Source of the DNA: Marvania coccoides
Lineage: Eukaryota > Chlorophyta > Trebouxiophyceae > Chlorellales > Chlorellaceae
DNA length: 64,000 nucleotides
Reading direction: 5' to 3'
Assembly: GCA_963854735.1 (NCBI GenBank)
Contig: OY978108.1
Span: 496,001-560,000, forward strand
In this document: in pieces, positions 11,877 through 23,204 of the stretch
How the letters are laid out: every line of letters begins with the position of its first letter
Numbering within the stretch: position 1 is the first letter of the stretch
Program-made: the position numbers and the translations under genes
Notes under the pieces: generated by a model
Databases searched by the model: none
Seen by the model: only the letters and a program-made list of their open reading frames with translations
What the model was told of the DNA's origin: nothing

Positions 11877-12541
11877 ATGGTACGGCCGCCAATAATTTAT
11901 TTGCAGCACGCACTTGGAATCAAAATCATTTATTATCACGGCCGGGTGGGGGAGGCTTGCCGGCGTCTGGGGGTATAAAACTGTTCATTTATATGATCAT
12001 AATATACCGAGGCGCCGTGCGGCCGCCCCACTGCTCGTGCTTTTTTTTTCGCAGCGAGGATGATGCGGCAAAGCAAAAGGAGGGAGCAGAACCGTGGCGG
12101 CTTGGGGATTTTACTTTGTCAGAGGCACTGTTCTAACATATAGCGTATTTTTTACCTTATTGCAGGTGCTCTCGTGCGATATCGACCTGCTCCACCCTCC
12201 TGCCGAGTTGGAGAAGCAGAAGCACAAGCTCAAGCGGCTTGTAGCGTCGCCCAACTCCTACTTCATGGATGTCAAGTGCCAGGGATGCTTCACAATGTGA
12301 GTATCGGCCTGTTTGGGCGGAGTGGGGGCCTGACAATAATGGATTGAGAGCATTCGGTTTTTTTTTATTAGTTTTTGATGGCTCACTCCCTTGTTTCCGC
12401 TCTTATTTCTGCAGCACTACTGTGTTCAGCCATTCCCAGACGGTGGTGGTGTGCCCCAGCTGCAACTCGGTGCTGTGCGTGCCGACTGGCGGAAAGGCTC
12501 GGCTGATGGAGGGCTGCAGCTTCCGGAGGAAGGGTGATTAG
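11877..12541 (+). CDS. RPS27: 40S ribosomal protein eS27
   Basis: Small-subunit zinc-ribbon ribosomal protein. Exons 12166-12296 and 12415-12541 are certain and read [39 protein letters not shown] and [15 protein letters not shown]. The CQGC and CPSC pairs form the C4 zinc ribbon. Only the initiator is missing from exon 2, which starts at Val. I place it at the ATG at 11877, directly followed by a GTACGG donor, so exon 1 would supply just the start codon and the 5' leader. This gives 86 residues against 84 in human. Other upstream ATGs lack an adjacent donor. The protein identity is certain; the first exon is inferred. Confidence 0.88.
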
Positions 12542-13265
12542 AAGGCAAACATACCCATCCCCAAAAAATTATATTTAGTCTACCGCGGATAATAAAAAAG
12601 TTAGGAAAAAAAAATATGTACTCAAATTTTCGCTCATCCGGGACCGCCAGCCGTGGAAAAATATAGCGCGGGCGCTCGGCGGCTTGTAAAATTGCCTGCT
12701 GCTAGACACACTGTGCATGGAGAGGAGTTTCGAAAGGGTTTGGGATTAGTGCAGAAGGAGAGAACGGCGCAGCGGAATTTTTTCAACTGCGGAAAAGTAT
12801 TCTCCACTGCGACGGTCTCCTTCTGCGGCAGCAATGAGCACACGCATCTTTTGAGCGCAGCATTCTCCTTTGATATCCAACACAACAGCGGCAGCGGCAA
12901 TTCTTTCCTCATCTCTAATCTTGTTTCTTCTCCTCAAAAGTAGTTGATAGGGGGGCCAGTCAGTCATTACAGCAAAGGGAAAGCTCTCTCACTGCAACAA
13001 GAACGCGCTCAAACGCGACAAAACCGTGAAACAAAACGAAAAATCTGGGGGGGGGGACAGAAAAAATCGTGAAAAACGAATTGCAAAGCTAGACAAAACA
13101 TTGATAATTATGAAAATGGGAAGTGGGAAAAGGAAAGAATCTCGTTTGTTGGGGGGGGGGGGGGGGGGGGGGGGTATATAAATCCAAGCCACTCTGCTTC
13201 TCCTCTCTCAGGAAAAAAAAAGAGGAAAAAGTGGACACACGTTGCCATTGCTGATAAAAACTGGG
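12542..13265. other. Convergent intergenic region with G-runs
   Basis: 3' flank shared by RPS27 (AATAAA at about 12591) and the otubain gene. It includes a 10-G run near 13047 and the 24-G run listed separately. Short frames here are not coding-like. Confidence 0.5.
13151..13174 (+). repeat. Homopolymer of 24 G
   Basis: An uninterrupted G24 directly followed by TATATAAA. It lies in the 3' flank of the otubain gene, so the TATA-like word is not obviously a promoter. Confidence 0.9.
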
Positions 13266-15656
13266 TTATTGCTGAGGGTAAAGCACGTCATAATGCCCAG
13301 GCCTGTACAGTAGGTGCACCCTGGGCTCAGTGCCCCCTCCCATCTGTTCATCCGGCACAAAATCGTGCACGTCTGCCCTGATAGCGCCGCCGCCGCCGCT
13401 GCCGCCTGCCGCCCCGCTAGCAAACGTCTCTGCGGTGCTGGCAGTGCCGCACACGGCGGCGCTGGCCGCCGCGCCGCCCTCCTCCCCGCCGCTGCCGCCG
13501 CCACCGCCCATAATTCCTGCAGTAGATCGATCCAGGTAGATCACTCGTACCGCGACTTGTAGTGCATCGGTGAGCGCGACCATCTGCACGTGGTCGCTTT
13601 CTTCGCCCATGGGGTCGATGCAGCACCGACAGAAGGTGTCGACGTCCATGTCGGATAGACCCTGAGGGACGAAATAAGAAAGAAAGAAGGAAGTGAGGGA
13701 GAGCCGTGGAAAAAGTTCTTCTAAATAGCGTCAAGGAAGGGGTAGATTTTGAAGGAAGCTCAATACTAGTTCAAGTGTGGAAGAATGAGATCAAACAGCC
13801 ATGGAGTGTGTCTACAAAACTAAAGGAAGCAAAAAAAAAAGGGGGGGGGAATCCCCCGCACAACAAAAGTAAAACCATAAAGTCTTACCATGACAAAGGG
13901 GGCGAAGAACTCAGCTCTGTGCTTCACCTCGGCGCTGGTGAGCATGCGCAGCAGGAACACCACGTAGTTGGACACGTCATCCGCCCGCATGTTGCCCTCC
14001 AGCGCTGCCAACGTCAGAGGGTCCGAGGGAGAGCCGATGGAGCGCAGCATGCCCAGCAGCAGCTCGAGGGGGGTCTCGATCACAAACTCCTCGACTCCTT
14101 CCTGCGTTTGCGGCCAGGTAGTGGTACAATGGGTTGAGTATCAATGCTGAGGAACAGCAAGAAAGCTGAAAATTGAGAGGCGGGGGAATAAAGCGAGGAG
14201 TGGTGTTGTTATTGTTTGAATGCTGTTTAGAACCGCACCTCCATGAGGCGCTGCTTGAGCCACAACAGCCGCGCCACCGCGCGATCCCGCTCCGCCAGGT
14301 CCCCTCCCTGCAGGATGCTCTCCAGGTAGGCGAAGACAAATGAGCGGAAAAAACAGTTTCCGTCGCCCCTCGCCCGCCTGATGGCCGCGTAGCTGCGCCG
14401 CAGGGCCGCTATCTTGGCCAGAAAAACGTCGCTTCCCGCGCGGTACTCCGCTTCCAGGCTCTCCAGCGGCTCCGGGCTGCCCATGAGCGGGACATCCCTG
14501 ACCTCGTCTTGCCGAATTTGATTCTCCCAGGCGATGATTGCAGCGTCTGTGGGCCTGTATTTGAAGAAGGAAGGGAGAGGCGAAGAAAAAAAGTTATTTT
14601 GAGGTGTTCTGAGCAAAATTTGGCCTTCAAAACTTTGGATTCTTCTTATTCTACGTTTCAGAGTGCCAAAATTCGAGCAAGAAATGAAGAAAGGTGGGAA
14701 GGAACAGCTGGAAAAGCTCCATAGCACCGTTAAGAGAGATCGAAAGCACCTTCTTAAAACTGGATAATGATAATCAAAAGCGCTACTTGCCTGTCGCCTC
14801 TGGCAGGTCCATCGCACACCGTGGCCGCAGCATCCAGCAGCGCAGGCAGCGCCTCCGCGGTGTCACCATCGCCATCCCCTATCGTCGGCGCCGCCGCCAG
14901 CCCCGGCACAATGCCGCCTAGGTTGCTATCACACGTAGCAAAAGCAGTTGCATCCAGCATCCTCCGATGGGGTGCTTCAACCGGGTCCACGCCCTCCCCG
15001 TCGCTCAGCCCGGTCACCATGGCCATGTCGGATGGCACTCTGTCCAGCTCCCCCTCCGCCCGCTTCGGCTCCAGCACGTCTGAGCCTTCAAACGAAGATT
15101 TTCTTTTTCCGATGGGTGAAGGCCCTGGAAAGGCGGCGCCAGTGGCTTGGTAGTCCATCGGGGAGCCTTCAAGGGGGAAGGGGGAGGCTAGCGAGGGCCT
15201 GGCTGCGGCTGGAAAGGAGCCGGAGGGTGGAGGCATGTTGAGGGCGGCGGCAGATGCGATGGCAGCGGCGGCAGTGGCGCCCTGCGCGTCCCCCGTCTCC
15301 GCCAGCTCGCCGTAGCCGTTGGACCCTCCCGTGGCGTCGGCGTCGTTGCCCCCGGAGGTTTCCCCCTCGAAGCCTCCTGCAGCGCTGGCTGGAGCCTCGA
15401 GATGAGCGATAGCTGGAACGAACTCGTCCATTCGATCTACGGGCGCGTGGGCGGGGTGACCGGCGGAAGCCACGCCCTCAGACACGGAGGAGTGCTGCTG
15501 CCTGCTCTCGTAAACGATTTCGGCAGCAGAGATGCCAGTGAAAGCCTGTTCAACAACTTGGACTGGGTTGCTGTCTGCTGGTTCGTGTTGCGCCTGCACC
15601 GCGGAGTCGTCATTGAGCACCTGACCCACGCGATCAGCGGACTGCGTGACGCTCAT
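13266..15656 (-). CDS. Otubain-family deubiquitinase with long N-terminal extension
   Basis: Cysteine protease that removes ubiquitin chains. Four exons (14791-15656, 14239-14554, 13889-14101, 13266-13661) give 596 residues, over twice the ~270 of OTUB1. The first ~288 residues are disordered and Ala/Gly/Ser-rich. The catalytic domain starts near residue 290; ARGDGNCFFRSFVFAYLE holds Asp353 and Cys356, and the C-terminus YRPGHYDVLY holds His588, completing the triad. NYVVFLLRMLTSAEVKHRAE matches the OTUB1 helical segment. A ~45-residue Gly/Ala insert follows VIYLDRS. Intron 1 uses AG|GCAAGT (donor at 14790), required by frame. It faces the DNA methyltransferase gene head to head. Confidence 0.92.
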
Positions 15657-16101
15657 CGTCAAAATTTAGTGATTGTTTCAGTCAATGATGTTTGAAAACA
15701 ATTAGTACTCGGGGAGCCGAGTACCCAAGGGGCGGCGGCAATGGCACAGATAGACTGCCCGAACACGATGTGAGTAATATTGTTGAGAGAAAAAAACAAT
15801 AAGATGTGATAAAAGGGTCCCCAAAAAATTCGCCCGCTGCGTGTCGGTGCCCTAGTTATAGCACCACCGAAAGCTAACAAATTGAATAGTATGAAATTAC
15901 AGAGAATCCGGATGGATTTCTTCGTGCAAAATTATATATGGAATTGGAAAGAAGGGCCATATGCAGAAAACCGTGGCCAAATGCCGACTTGCGAGGGCTC
16001 GTAGCCCCCTTGCTGAGCTCTGGAAACATGCTCGACACCAATTAATGGGTCGTAGGGGTCATAAGTGCATGGGTCTCGCTTAGTGAAAGATCTTTCGAAA
16101 A
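15657..16101. other. Bidirectional promoter region
   Basis: 445 bp between the otubain ATG (-) and the methyltransferase ATG (+). No clear TATA box or repeat; a shared regulatory region is likely from layout alone. Confidence 0.45.
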
Positions 16102-19100
16102 ATGAAAATTGCCTCTCTGTTCTCGGGGGCTGGGGCCCTGGACCTGGGCCTGCAGCAGGTGAGCACACTTTTTGACGGATTTTGAGTCGTCGTGCGGGAT
16201 GACCAAACCCCCCCATCTTCCCTCGTTTCACCATTTTTTTTTGCACCCAAACAGGCTGGACACGAGCTGCTTTTGCTGTGTGAAAACGATCCAGGCGCCC
16301 GCCAGGTAAAATCCAGCTCAACCAAAACGTACATTTGCATCAATTGGCCCCCGTACGCAGCAATCAGTTCTCAACTAATTTTTGCATCTGACATTCTTGG
16401 CGACTTGTTTTTTCTACAGGTCCTTAAAGCTGCGTTCCCGGGGATTCAGATCGCAGAGGACATTACATCCCTGGCTTCTCTCCCGGATGACACTGAGATG
16501 GTCGTGGCAGGCTTCCCCTGCGTCGACGTCAGCAGGGCCGGCTTGAGGAGGGGGCTCGAAGGGCAGGTAAGAGCTGAAATCAACCCTCTCATACAACCAT
16601 CCAAAAGCTTAAGATACAGAAACATCATTTACTTCATTATAAAGCCCGCAAAAGCATCATCGAAGTACGATATCCACTGCTAAATTTTTGAAATTCGGCC
16701 ATTTTAATTATTTTTGAATTGCTTTTTCCCCTGATTTTTTTTCGGTTTTCTTAATTTAGAGCACGGGATTGGTGCGCCATGTCTTCCGCCTTCTTCGCAC
16801 TGCGAGGGACCGACACCGCCCCGTCCCTTGGGTGCTTCTCGAAAACGTCGAAGCTTTGCTGGACCGCCACGGCAACGACCCCCCAGTGGTGGCCTTCGTG
16901 GTGCGTCAGCTCATGGAGCTGGGGTACGGCAGCTGGAGCTACCGCCTGGTGACCTCCACGGGGTTTGGACTGCCCAACAGGAGGAAGCGAGTCTTCATCG
17001 TGGCGTCCCTGCACGGCGATGCCAGAGACGTCCTCCTGTCCCAAGGGTGAGTTGAGTATACATGCATTATGCAATTATGATCAAGTTTATGCTATTTTGC
17101 GTGTGTTTTTTTTGATATGTTTTGGCTTGACATTAAAATTGAAGGCCGGTGGGGTGCCAAGGCGGATGCCTCGAGGTCTTCGGGCGGCGGTGCTACACCT
17201 GCCACGCCAAACGGCTGGCGCAGCGGGGGCAGGGCGCGGACGAGGAGGTGGCATTTGCGGTGGACCTGGGCAACGCAATGTGAGTTGCAACAAAGATGGT
17301 GGAAAGCAGCGATGATGATTGTTACGCCCTTTGTTTTTTTAATTACCTTTGTACTACTTACTAATGTCCTGTTTGCTTCTTGTTTTTGGATTTTTTGTGT
17401 GGTAACAGGAGCTCTCCTGGGGATGACGTGGTGCCCACCTTCACCACCTGCAATGACCGCCTGCTGCTGCTGCTGCCCGACGGCAGGAGCGGCATGCTGA
17501 GAGTGGAAGACGGAGAGCGGCTACAGGCGAGCGAATGCCTACTATTTACCTTGATTAATATTTTAAACTCAATTTATCCCTCCCAGCATACTTCCTATAC
17601 GCCTTTCCCCTTTCCCCCTTTTGTTTTGTCAACGTTTCAGACAGTTGTCTGAAAAAACACGTTTTCACTCACAATTGATCCTTTCTTCCACAACACAGGG
17701 CCTGCCGGAGAGGTGGACCGCCCCCTGCACTTTTGCGTCCCCGTTAGGCTTCCCAGCGCAGCCAGCACGGGGCCCTCGTCCCGGCCGGGAAGGCGAGGCG
17801 GAAAAGCAACGCTGGGACCTGTTGGGCAACGCGGTGACGGTGCCTGTGGGCCGCTGGCTGGGGGAGCGGTTCAGCGCGCCTTACGCATACAAATACCACG
17901 GCGTGAGGGTGGACGATCGGAGGATGGATGACCTCATTGCCGCCTCTGCTACCGTTCCTGCGGTGGGTGCTGCTGCTGGCGATGCTGGGGGGTCTGGAGT
18001 GGGCGGACCAGGGGCAGCGGGGGCAGCGCCTTTGGGAGTCCAAGGTAACGCATAATAATGAAAAGAAAAATGCAATTTTTGGGGGGTAGGGCTGGCCTGT
18101 TTGTATTTTGTTTCGTGGGCGTAGAAAATAGAACCACTGCAGCACTGATCTTCATACTCGTATTGATGGTTCTGAGTGTGGGCTGTGTATGCCTTGTGTT
18201 TGCAGGCAGGAGTGCAGCCAACATCTGGAGCTTTGTGGCGGCAGATGAGCTGCAGGAGGCAGTGATCTTCCCGTACCTAGTGAATGAGCGGAAGAATAGG
18301 AACAGCAGGGCAGCTCTGGGAGGTGGAGGAGCGAGGGACCAACAGAACGGCAGGGAAAACACTGGGGGGAGGGCACTTTCTGGCTCACGGGGAGAGCTAG
18401 AGGGCAGCGGCAGTGGTGACGATGACGACAACGCTGCAGCGGCAGCGGGGGTGGCTGGGAGTGCAAGAGCTGGCGGCGGCGGTTCTGGCCGAGAAAGGGC
18501 GACAGCGAGGGCGTTTCAGGACCCAGAAGCCGCGGCCAAGGCTGCTGCCGCGGAAGTTGAGGAGACTGCTTTTAATCTCGCCGGCGGCAGTGCGGGGGGA
18601 GGGAGAGAGGGTCCGTCCGCTCAGGAGCTGTTTCAGTCTGCGATTTTGACCCGGGTGGAGCGTGGCAGCGCGGGAGGGGGCAGCGGCAGGAAGCAGACGC
18701 CATGGAATCGCAACAGCTGGCCCAGGTGTGGGTGGTGGGTACGTTGATTATGGTTTTTTTATCCTAATTTTAGGTCTGATAGGCTATGATCTCTGTTGAG
18801 GTGGCCTAGCCACCTTACATTTGAAGGGGGGGGAAGGAGAAAATGCTTTTGTCAAGGTTTCTATATTTTTCCTATGACTGATGTATTCGACATTGCCTTG
18901 TACGTGTAGGTGCGTGGCCTGGGGGCGTTTGCTGTGATGGGGATGAACGAGAACCCCGTGCTGACGCCCTTCCAGCCGCTGGGGGAGTTCATCACTGAGG
19001 TCGGCAGGTAATTACCAGTACAACTTTATTTCTTTTTTCTTTCTTTTGCTTTTTAGCAATGACTCAGAGAATTTAAATGATTTTTAGAGTCACTCTGAGC

Positions 19101-21974
19101 GTCAGACAGAGAATTATGCACTGATTATGTCCATATTTTAATTGCTTTTGCTCACCTGAAACCTGACTGTGCCACTGTTTATGTCTCTCAGGCCGCCCAC
19201 CGAGGAGGAGCGCAGCAGCTACGTCAACAGACTGCAGGAGCGGGGCTGGCAGCTGAGCCCCACGCTGCTGGCGCGGCTGGGGGTGGGGCAACAGGGCGGT
19301 GGTGCCAGCGGCAGCGGTGGATTGTCGGCAGAAGTAGTGCGGCTCCCGGGGCTGCTGGAGGATTCAGACATGGTGGGGGACATTGTGTGGGCGCCTGACA
19401 CCGTTTCCGGCATCCATTGGCCGGGAGAAGTGTTCGATCCCCTGGCTCCGGTAAGAGAAAAAAACGTTGGGGAGATAATTATTGATTATGTTTATGTGTA
19501 CCTTCGAAATAATTTGCCTACCGTATGCTTAATGTTTGATATAATGCACTTATTAAGGGGGTAAATGCAGGAAAATTTGAGTATCAGCCTCCGTAATCTA
19601 GCAAACTGTGGGTAATTTATTTTTACTTTGATTTTTTTCTCTCCTTCTGCAGGTGCCTGGCCGGTCTTTACCGCCCGGGGCCATCGACAAGCTGACCCCG
19701 GAGCAGCGCAGAGCGTCCCTGCCCTGCGCGGACGGCAGCTACAACCCCCTGCAGGAGAGCGCTCAGCACCGACGGGTGTTTGTGAGATATCTCCCTGTTC
19801 AAGGGCCGGCAATGTGGCAGGTACATGTTTTTCTTGATATATTTGCAAAATAAATTGTCGTTTTGATATTTGGGCCTCTTTTAAAAGCCTTCTAAGCGTT
19901 TAATCAGCCTATGCACCCACTGGAAAAGAACAGCAAATTTTGCCCCAATAACAGCGCCCCAAATTCTAACGAGTTTCCTTTTCACTGTTGAATTATATTT
20001 TGGCTTGCACTTTATGCAGTGGCACAACCCGGCGGATCTGCTGCCCTTTGAAGACTTTCTTTCAGAGAAGGAGCGAGCAGCCAACGCCGCCGGCCGCAGC
20101 CCTGGCTTTAAGTTCAAGGATAACCTCAAGAGCGCCATTCAGGACGCAAAATCCAGTGCGGCGCTCAAGGCCGGCCGCGCGGGGCTGGAGGCGGAGCGCA
20201 TGCGGCGGACCCGCGCGGCAGCGGCGGCGGCAGCGGTGGACATGAAACAGCGCTGTGGGCGGTGCCGCACGTGTACAAACACATTTTCGGCAAGTTCAAG
20301 TTGATTTTACTGTTATTCCGTTGCCTTTTCACTGTTTTTGCGTGTTATTTCCTCGAAAATTGTGTTTTTCCAACAAAAAACCTCGTTTTGTTTTCTCGTT
20401 CTCTACTCTACTGCTCTTACTTGGAAATCAAATTAAGATTTTTCATTTTTCTTTCTTCACAACGCAGGGCACGCGGCGCTACGACTGCCTCTCCCAGCGC
20501 ATGAAAGCCGCCGCGCTCTCAGGCCACGCTGGCGCCCAGATCGCGGTGTGCGGCCCCGCAGCCGCCGGCGGCCGCGTCTCCGTGTGGTGGGACGGCGACC
20601 AAACCTTCTTCCAGGTCAGCCATGCATTATCTCCTCTCCTTACCTCAAATAAATATCTGCCTCTAAAAAAACCCATTAAACCCATTAATCCATTAACCCA
20701 TTAAACCCATTATACGATAGTAGTATTAAATTTTTATTGCAAAGTAAAGCCTATATTTTGTGTATGCGGATGATTCGGAGCAGCATATTTGAATATATAT
20801 GTATATTGAACGTGTATATAGGGCGTGGTTTGCGCTTACGATCCAGGGACTACTGAGCACGCTGTGGCCTACGATGACGGCGAGGTGGGCCTGCACAAGC
20901 TGTGGCAGCACGATGAGCGCATCAGAGTGCTGAACGACCCGGAGGAGTGGCCCAAGCAGGCGTTAGCGCTGAAAGCGCGGCTGAAGGCGGCCAATGAGGT
21001 GCTGGTGGCGAAAAAAATGGCTAAAGAGGGCAAAAAGGCAAGGAGTTATCGGAGTATTTTGTTTTATTGCCTGGTATTCTTGCGTGTTTGAGGCGAGAAA
21101 TTAGCTTCTAAATGGTTGCTTAAATATTTGCATTCGGCAGGTTAAAAATATGAAAAAATGTTAACGTCATTTTTCTAATTTTTTTCAGGCTGCTGAGGAC
21201 GCTGAGGCAGAAGCTGCTGTGCTGGCAGCTGCGCTCGAGGCCCCACTGGAGGCGCAGTGGCAGCTCCTGCAGCGCCAAAACCGCAGCGCGTTCGAATTTT
21301 CGGGGCCTGGCATCTCCCCCCCCGCCGCTGTTCTCACTCCCGCCCAGCCCTCGCGGCTGCCGCGGGCTCCTCCGGCTCGCCAAGTGGGCCCCAGCACGCT
21401 GGCGCTGACCCCTTCAGAAAAAGAACCCTCGAAAGAGCGGCAGCAGCAGCAGCAGCCGCGGGCCGCTCTTTCTGAACTGCCGTCTGCTTCCACTCTTGCG
21501 GAGGGCGCTGACACCCCTGGCGAAGAGGAGGAGGACGCCGTGCTGCCGCGCGAGCCCAGTTCTAGTCCGGAAGAAACCACCGCACAGCAGGCAAAGCAGC
21601 AACAGCAGCAGCAGCGTGCCGTCGCTGCAGCACCGACCCCTGCTGCAGCAGCCCTCTCCCTGCCGCCCTTGACAGCCGGTGTGACCGGCCTGAAGTGCCT
21701 GCTGTGCGATGAAAGCGAAGAAAGCCTGAAAATAAAGGGCGAATATCTGCAGTTTTGCGAGGAGTGTGGCGGGGCTGATACGTGCACCAAGTGTCTGCTG
21801 AACCCTGATAACGAAGGCTGGGTGTGTGTGGATTGCTCGATAGGGGGATCCTCGGAGGAAGAGGGTGCGGTGGTGGGGAAGAAAAAGAGCCGGGAGAGCA
21901 GAGGTGGGGCTGGGCGGGGAGCAAGAAAGAACGGCCGAGGGAGGCCCAAGAAGAAGCAGCGGAGCTGGAAATGA
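16102..21974 (+). CDS. Cytosine-5 DNA methyltransferase with PWWP, half-CXXC, Tudor-like and PHD-like modules
   Basis: Fifteen exons join in frame to about 1205 residues: 16102-16158, 16255-16305, 16420-16566, 16760-17046, 17145-17279, 17409-17526, 17699-18044, 18206-18738, 18910-19007, 19192-19450, 19653-19820, 20020-20289, 20468-20614, 20822-21037, 21189-21974. The catalytic domain is N-terminal: motif I SLFSGAGALDLGL (5-17), motif IV GFPCVDVSRAG with Cys70, ENV (113-115), motif VIII STGFGLPNRRKRVFIV, motif X LLGNAVTVPVGRW (about 306-318). Then come a Gly/Ala-rich linker, a PWWP-like domain from about 653 (GDIVWAP, HWPGEVFDP), a half-CXXC finger (CGRCRTC, 812-818, with Cys830 and Cys851), a Tudor-like segment (GRVSVWWDGDQTFFQGVV) and an eight-Cys PHD-like finger (1114-1160). 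Introns 6, 12 and 14 need GC donors. The subfamily (perhaps DNMT6-like) needs a tree. Confidence 0.9.
20671..20712 (+). repeat. Short tandem repeat (ACCCATTAA-type, ~9-bp period)
   Basis: About 4.5 imperfect copies of CCCATTAAA inside intron 13 of the methyltransferase gene. Probably neutral. Confidence 0.75.
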
Positions 21975-22277
21975 ATGCGAGGAAATATGCGCTGAGTTTT
22001 AGAGGGTTTGGTTTGTTTGTATAGACAGTTTTTTGGTGTGTTTTCGGCTTTGGCGGAGGAGGAAAGAAACAAAGTTTTATGGTTGTAGTTGTATTAAGAT
22101 TTCCGTGCTTGCACTGCCGTGCATGTTTTTTTATGTGTGCTTCGGCGATCCCTTTTGCCTATCATGACCTGTTTGCGTGTTTTACAGCACGATTGTTGCC
22201 AAGAGTTAACACATTTGACAGTAAATTCAGTTCAGTTTTTATCAGTAAATTATTGAATCACACATAAAAAATAAAGC
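21975..22277. other. Convergent 3' spacer
   Basis: 3' flanks of the methyltransferase (+) and the HAD gene (-). AATAAA at 22269-22274 lies right next to the HAD stop but reads on the plus strand. Nothing else seen. Confidence 0.4.
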
Positions 22278-22973
22278 TCAAAATTTTAACCCCGCTTCTC
22301 TCAACGCCGCCTCCAGCTCCTCCGCGCTGCGAAACAGCACCGAAGGTATGCCTGCCGCTTCCCCCGCCTCCACATTTTGTTTTCTATCATCAACAAATAG
22401 CAGCTCGCTCTGGGGGACCTCCAAATGCCGCACCACCGCTTCAAACGCCTCCCGACTCGGCTTCCGCAGCCCCCTCATGGGCCCCTGGCAACTAACGAAG
22501 GTCCAGTCCATAAATCTGCTCAAAGCTAATTTATCTTCGATGCTTTGAAACCAGCTGGGATAGTTTGAAAAGGCGTGAATTCGGTACCCCGCGGAAGACA
22601 GTCTCCCCAGCAGCTCCTCCATGCCGTCAACGAAGCGGTAGGCCTCCCGCATGTGGTCCACAAGCTGCTTTCCATCAAACTGTCGACCGTCGATAAAAAA
22701 CTTGGCAAACAGCTCGTCTTCGGTGATCTGCCCCTTCTCAAACTCCACCCACGCGGTGGGATGTTTGGCGGACAGGAGGTCTTGGAAGGAGAGGTCGAAA
22801 AAGGAGGGCATGTGGGAGTAAAAGGGGTCCGTGACTAAAGTATCCATTACGTCAAGAAGGAGGATGGGCCGTCGGTGGGGGGCGGTGGGACGGGTTTGGG
22901 TGGACATGGCGTGGGTCAAGATCAAGCTGCGGATGGGTCTCTGGGCGGGGCGCAAGCTGGGCAGAGTGATCAT
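22278..22973 (-). CDS. HAD-superfamily hydrolase, plant chloroplast FMN-hydrolase-like
   Basis: Single exon, 231 residues. It matches the plant FMN hydrolase/pyrimidine phosphatase group I recall (AtcpFHy1): LLLDVMDTLVTDPFYSHMPS, KHPTAWVEFEKGQI, AKFFIDGRQFDGK, HAFSNYPSWF, then LFVDDRKQNVEAGEAAGIPS. HAD motif I is D41-V-M-D-T, so the second Asp of D-x-D is Met. Motif II Ser, the RKPS Lys and the VDD acidic pair are present. The ATG at 22973 gives a short basic leader (MITLPSLRPAQRPIRSLILT) typical of organelle targeting; a second ATG (MSTQTR) would make a cytosolic form. HAD membership is sure; the FMN substrate is inferred. Confidence 0.85.
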   Translation of the reverse strand: MITLPSLRPAQRPIRSLILTHAMSTQTRPTAPHRRPILLLDVMDTLVTDPFYSHMPSFFDLSFQDLLSAKHPTAWVEFEKGQITEDELFAKFFIDGRQFDGKQLVDHMREAYRFVDGMEELLGRLSSAGYRIHAFSNYPSWFQSIEDKLALSRFMDWTFVSCQGPMRGLRKPSREAFEAVVRHLEVPQSELLFVDDRKQNVEAGEAAGIPSVLFRSAEELEAALREAGLKF

Positions 22974-23204
22974 TTTTTTTATAATTGCCTCTTTCCTATG
23001 TGATTTGGCAATAAAGCACTCTGAACACACGATCTGGTTCAAATTAATTCTTATTTTTACGAAATAAAGTGGGTATTAATGAGTTTTGAGATTGCATCGG
23101 CTAGCTGAAATTTCGAATTAATTTCAATTGGATACCTTATTTTATTAGTAAATTGTATATTTACACGCCCATTTCCCCAACAAATTACTCACAGGTCATT
23201 CAAC

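Noticed and set aside
12653..12943. Plus-strand 96-codon ORF after RPS27
   Set aside because: No ribosomal or other motif, composition is spacer-like, and it lies between convergent genes.
13174..13182. TATATAAA as a promoter TATA box
   Set aside because: It lies in the 3' flank of a minus-strand gene with no plus-strand gene start downstream.
16102..17526. Horizontally acquired bacterial restriction-type methyltransferase
   Set aside because: The N-terminal position and motif variant PCVD are unusual, but the domain is split by introns and fused to eukaryotic reader modules, so it is a resident gene; deep ancestry is left open.
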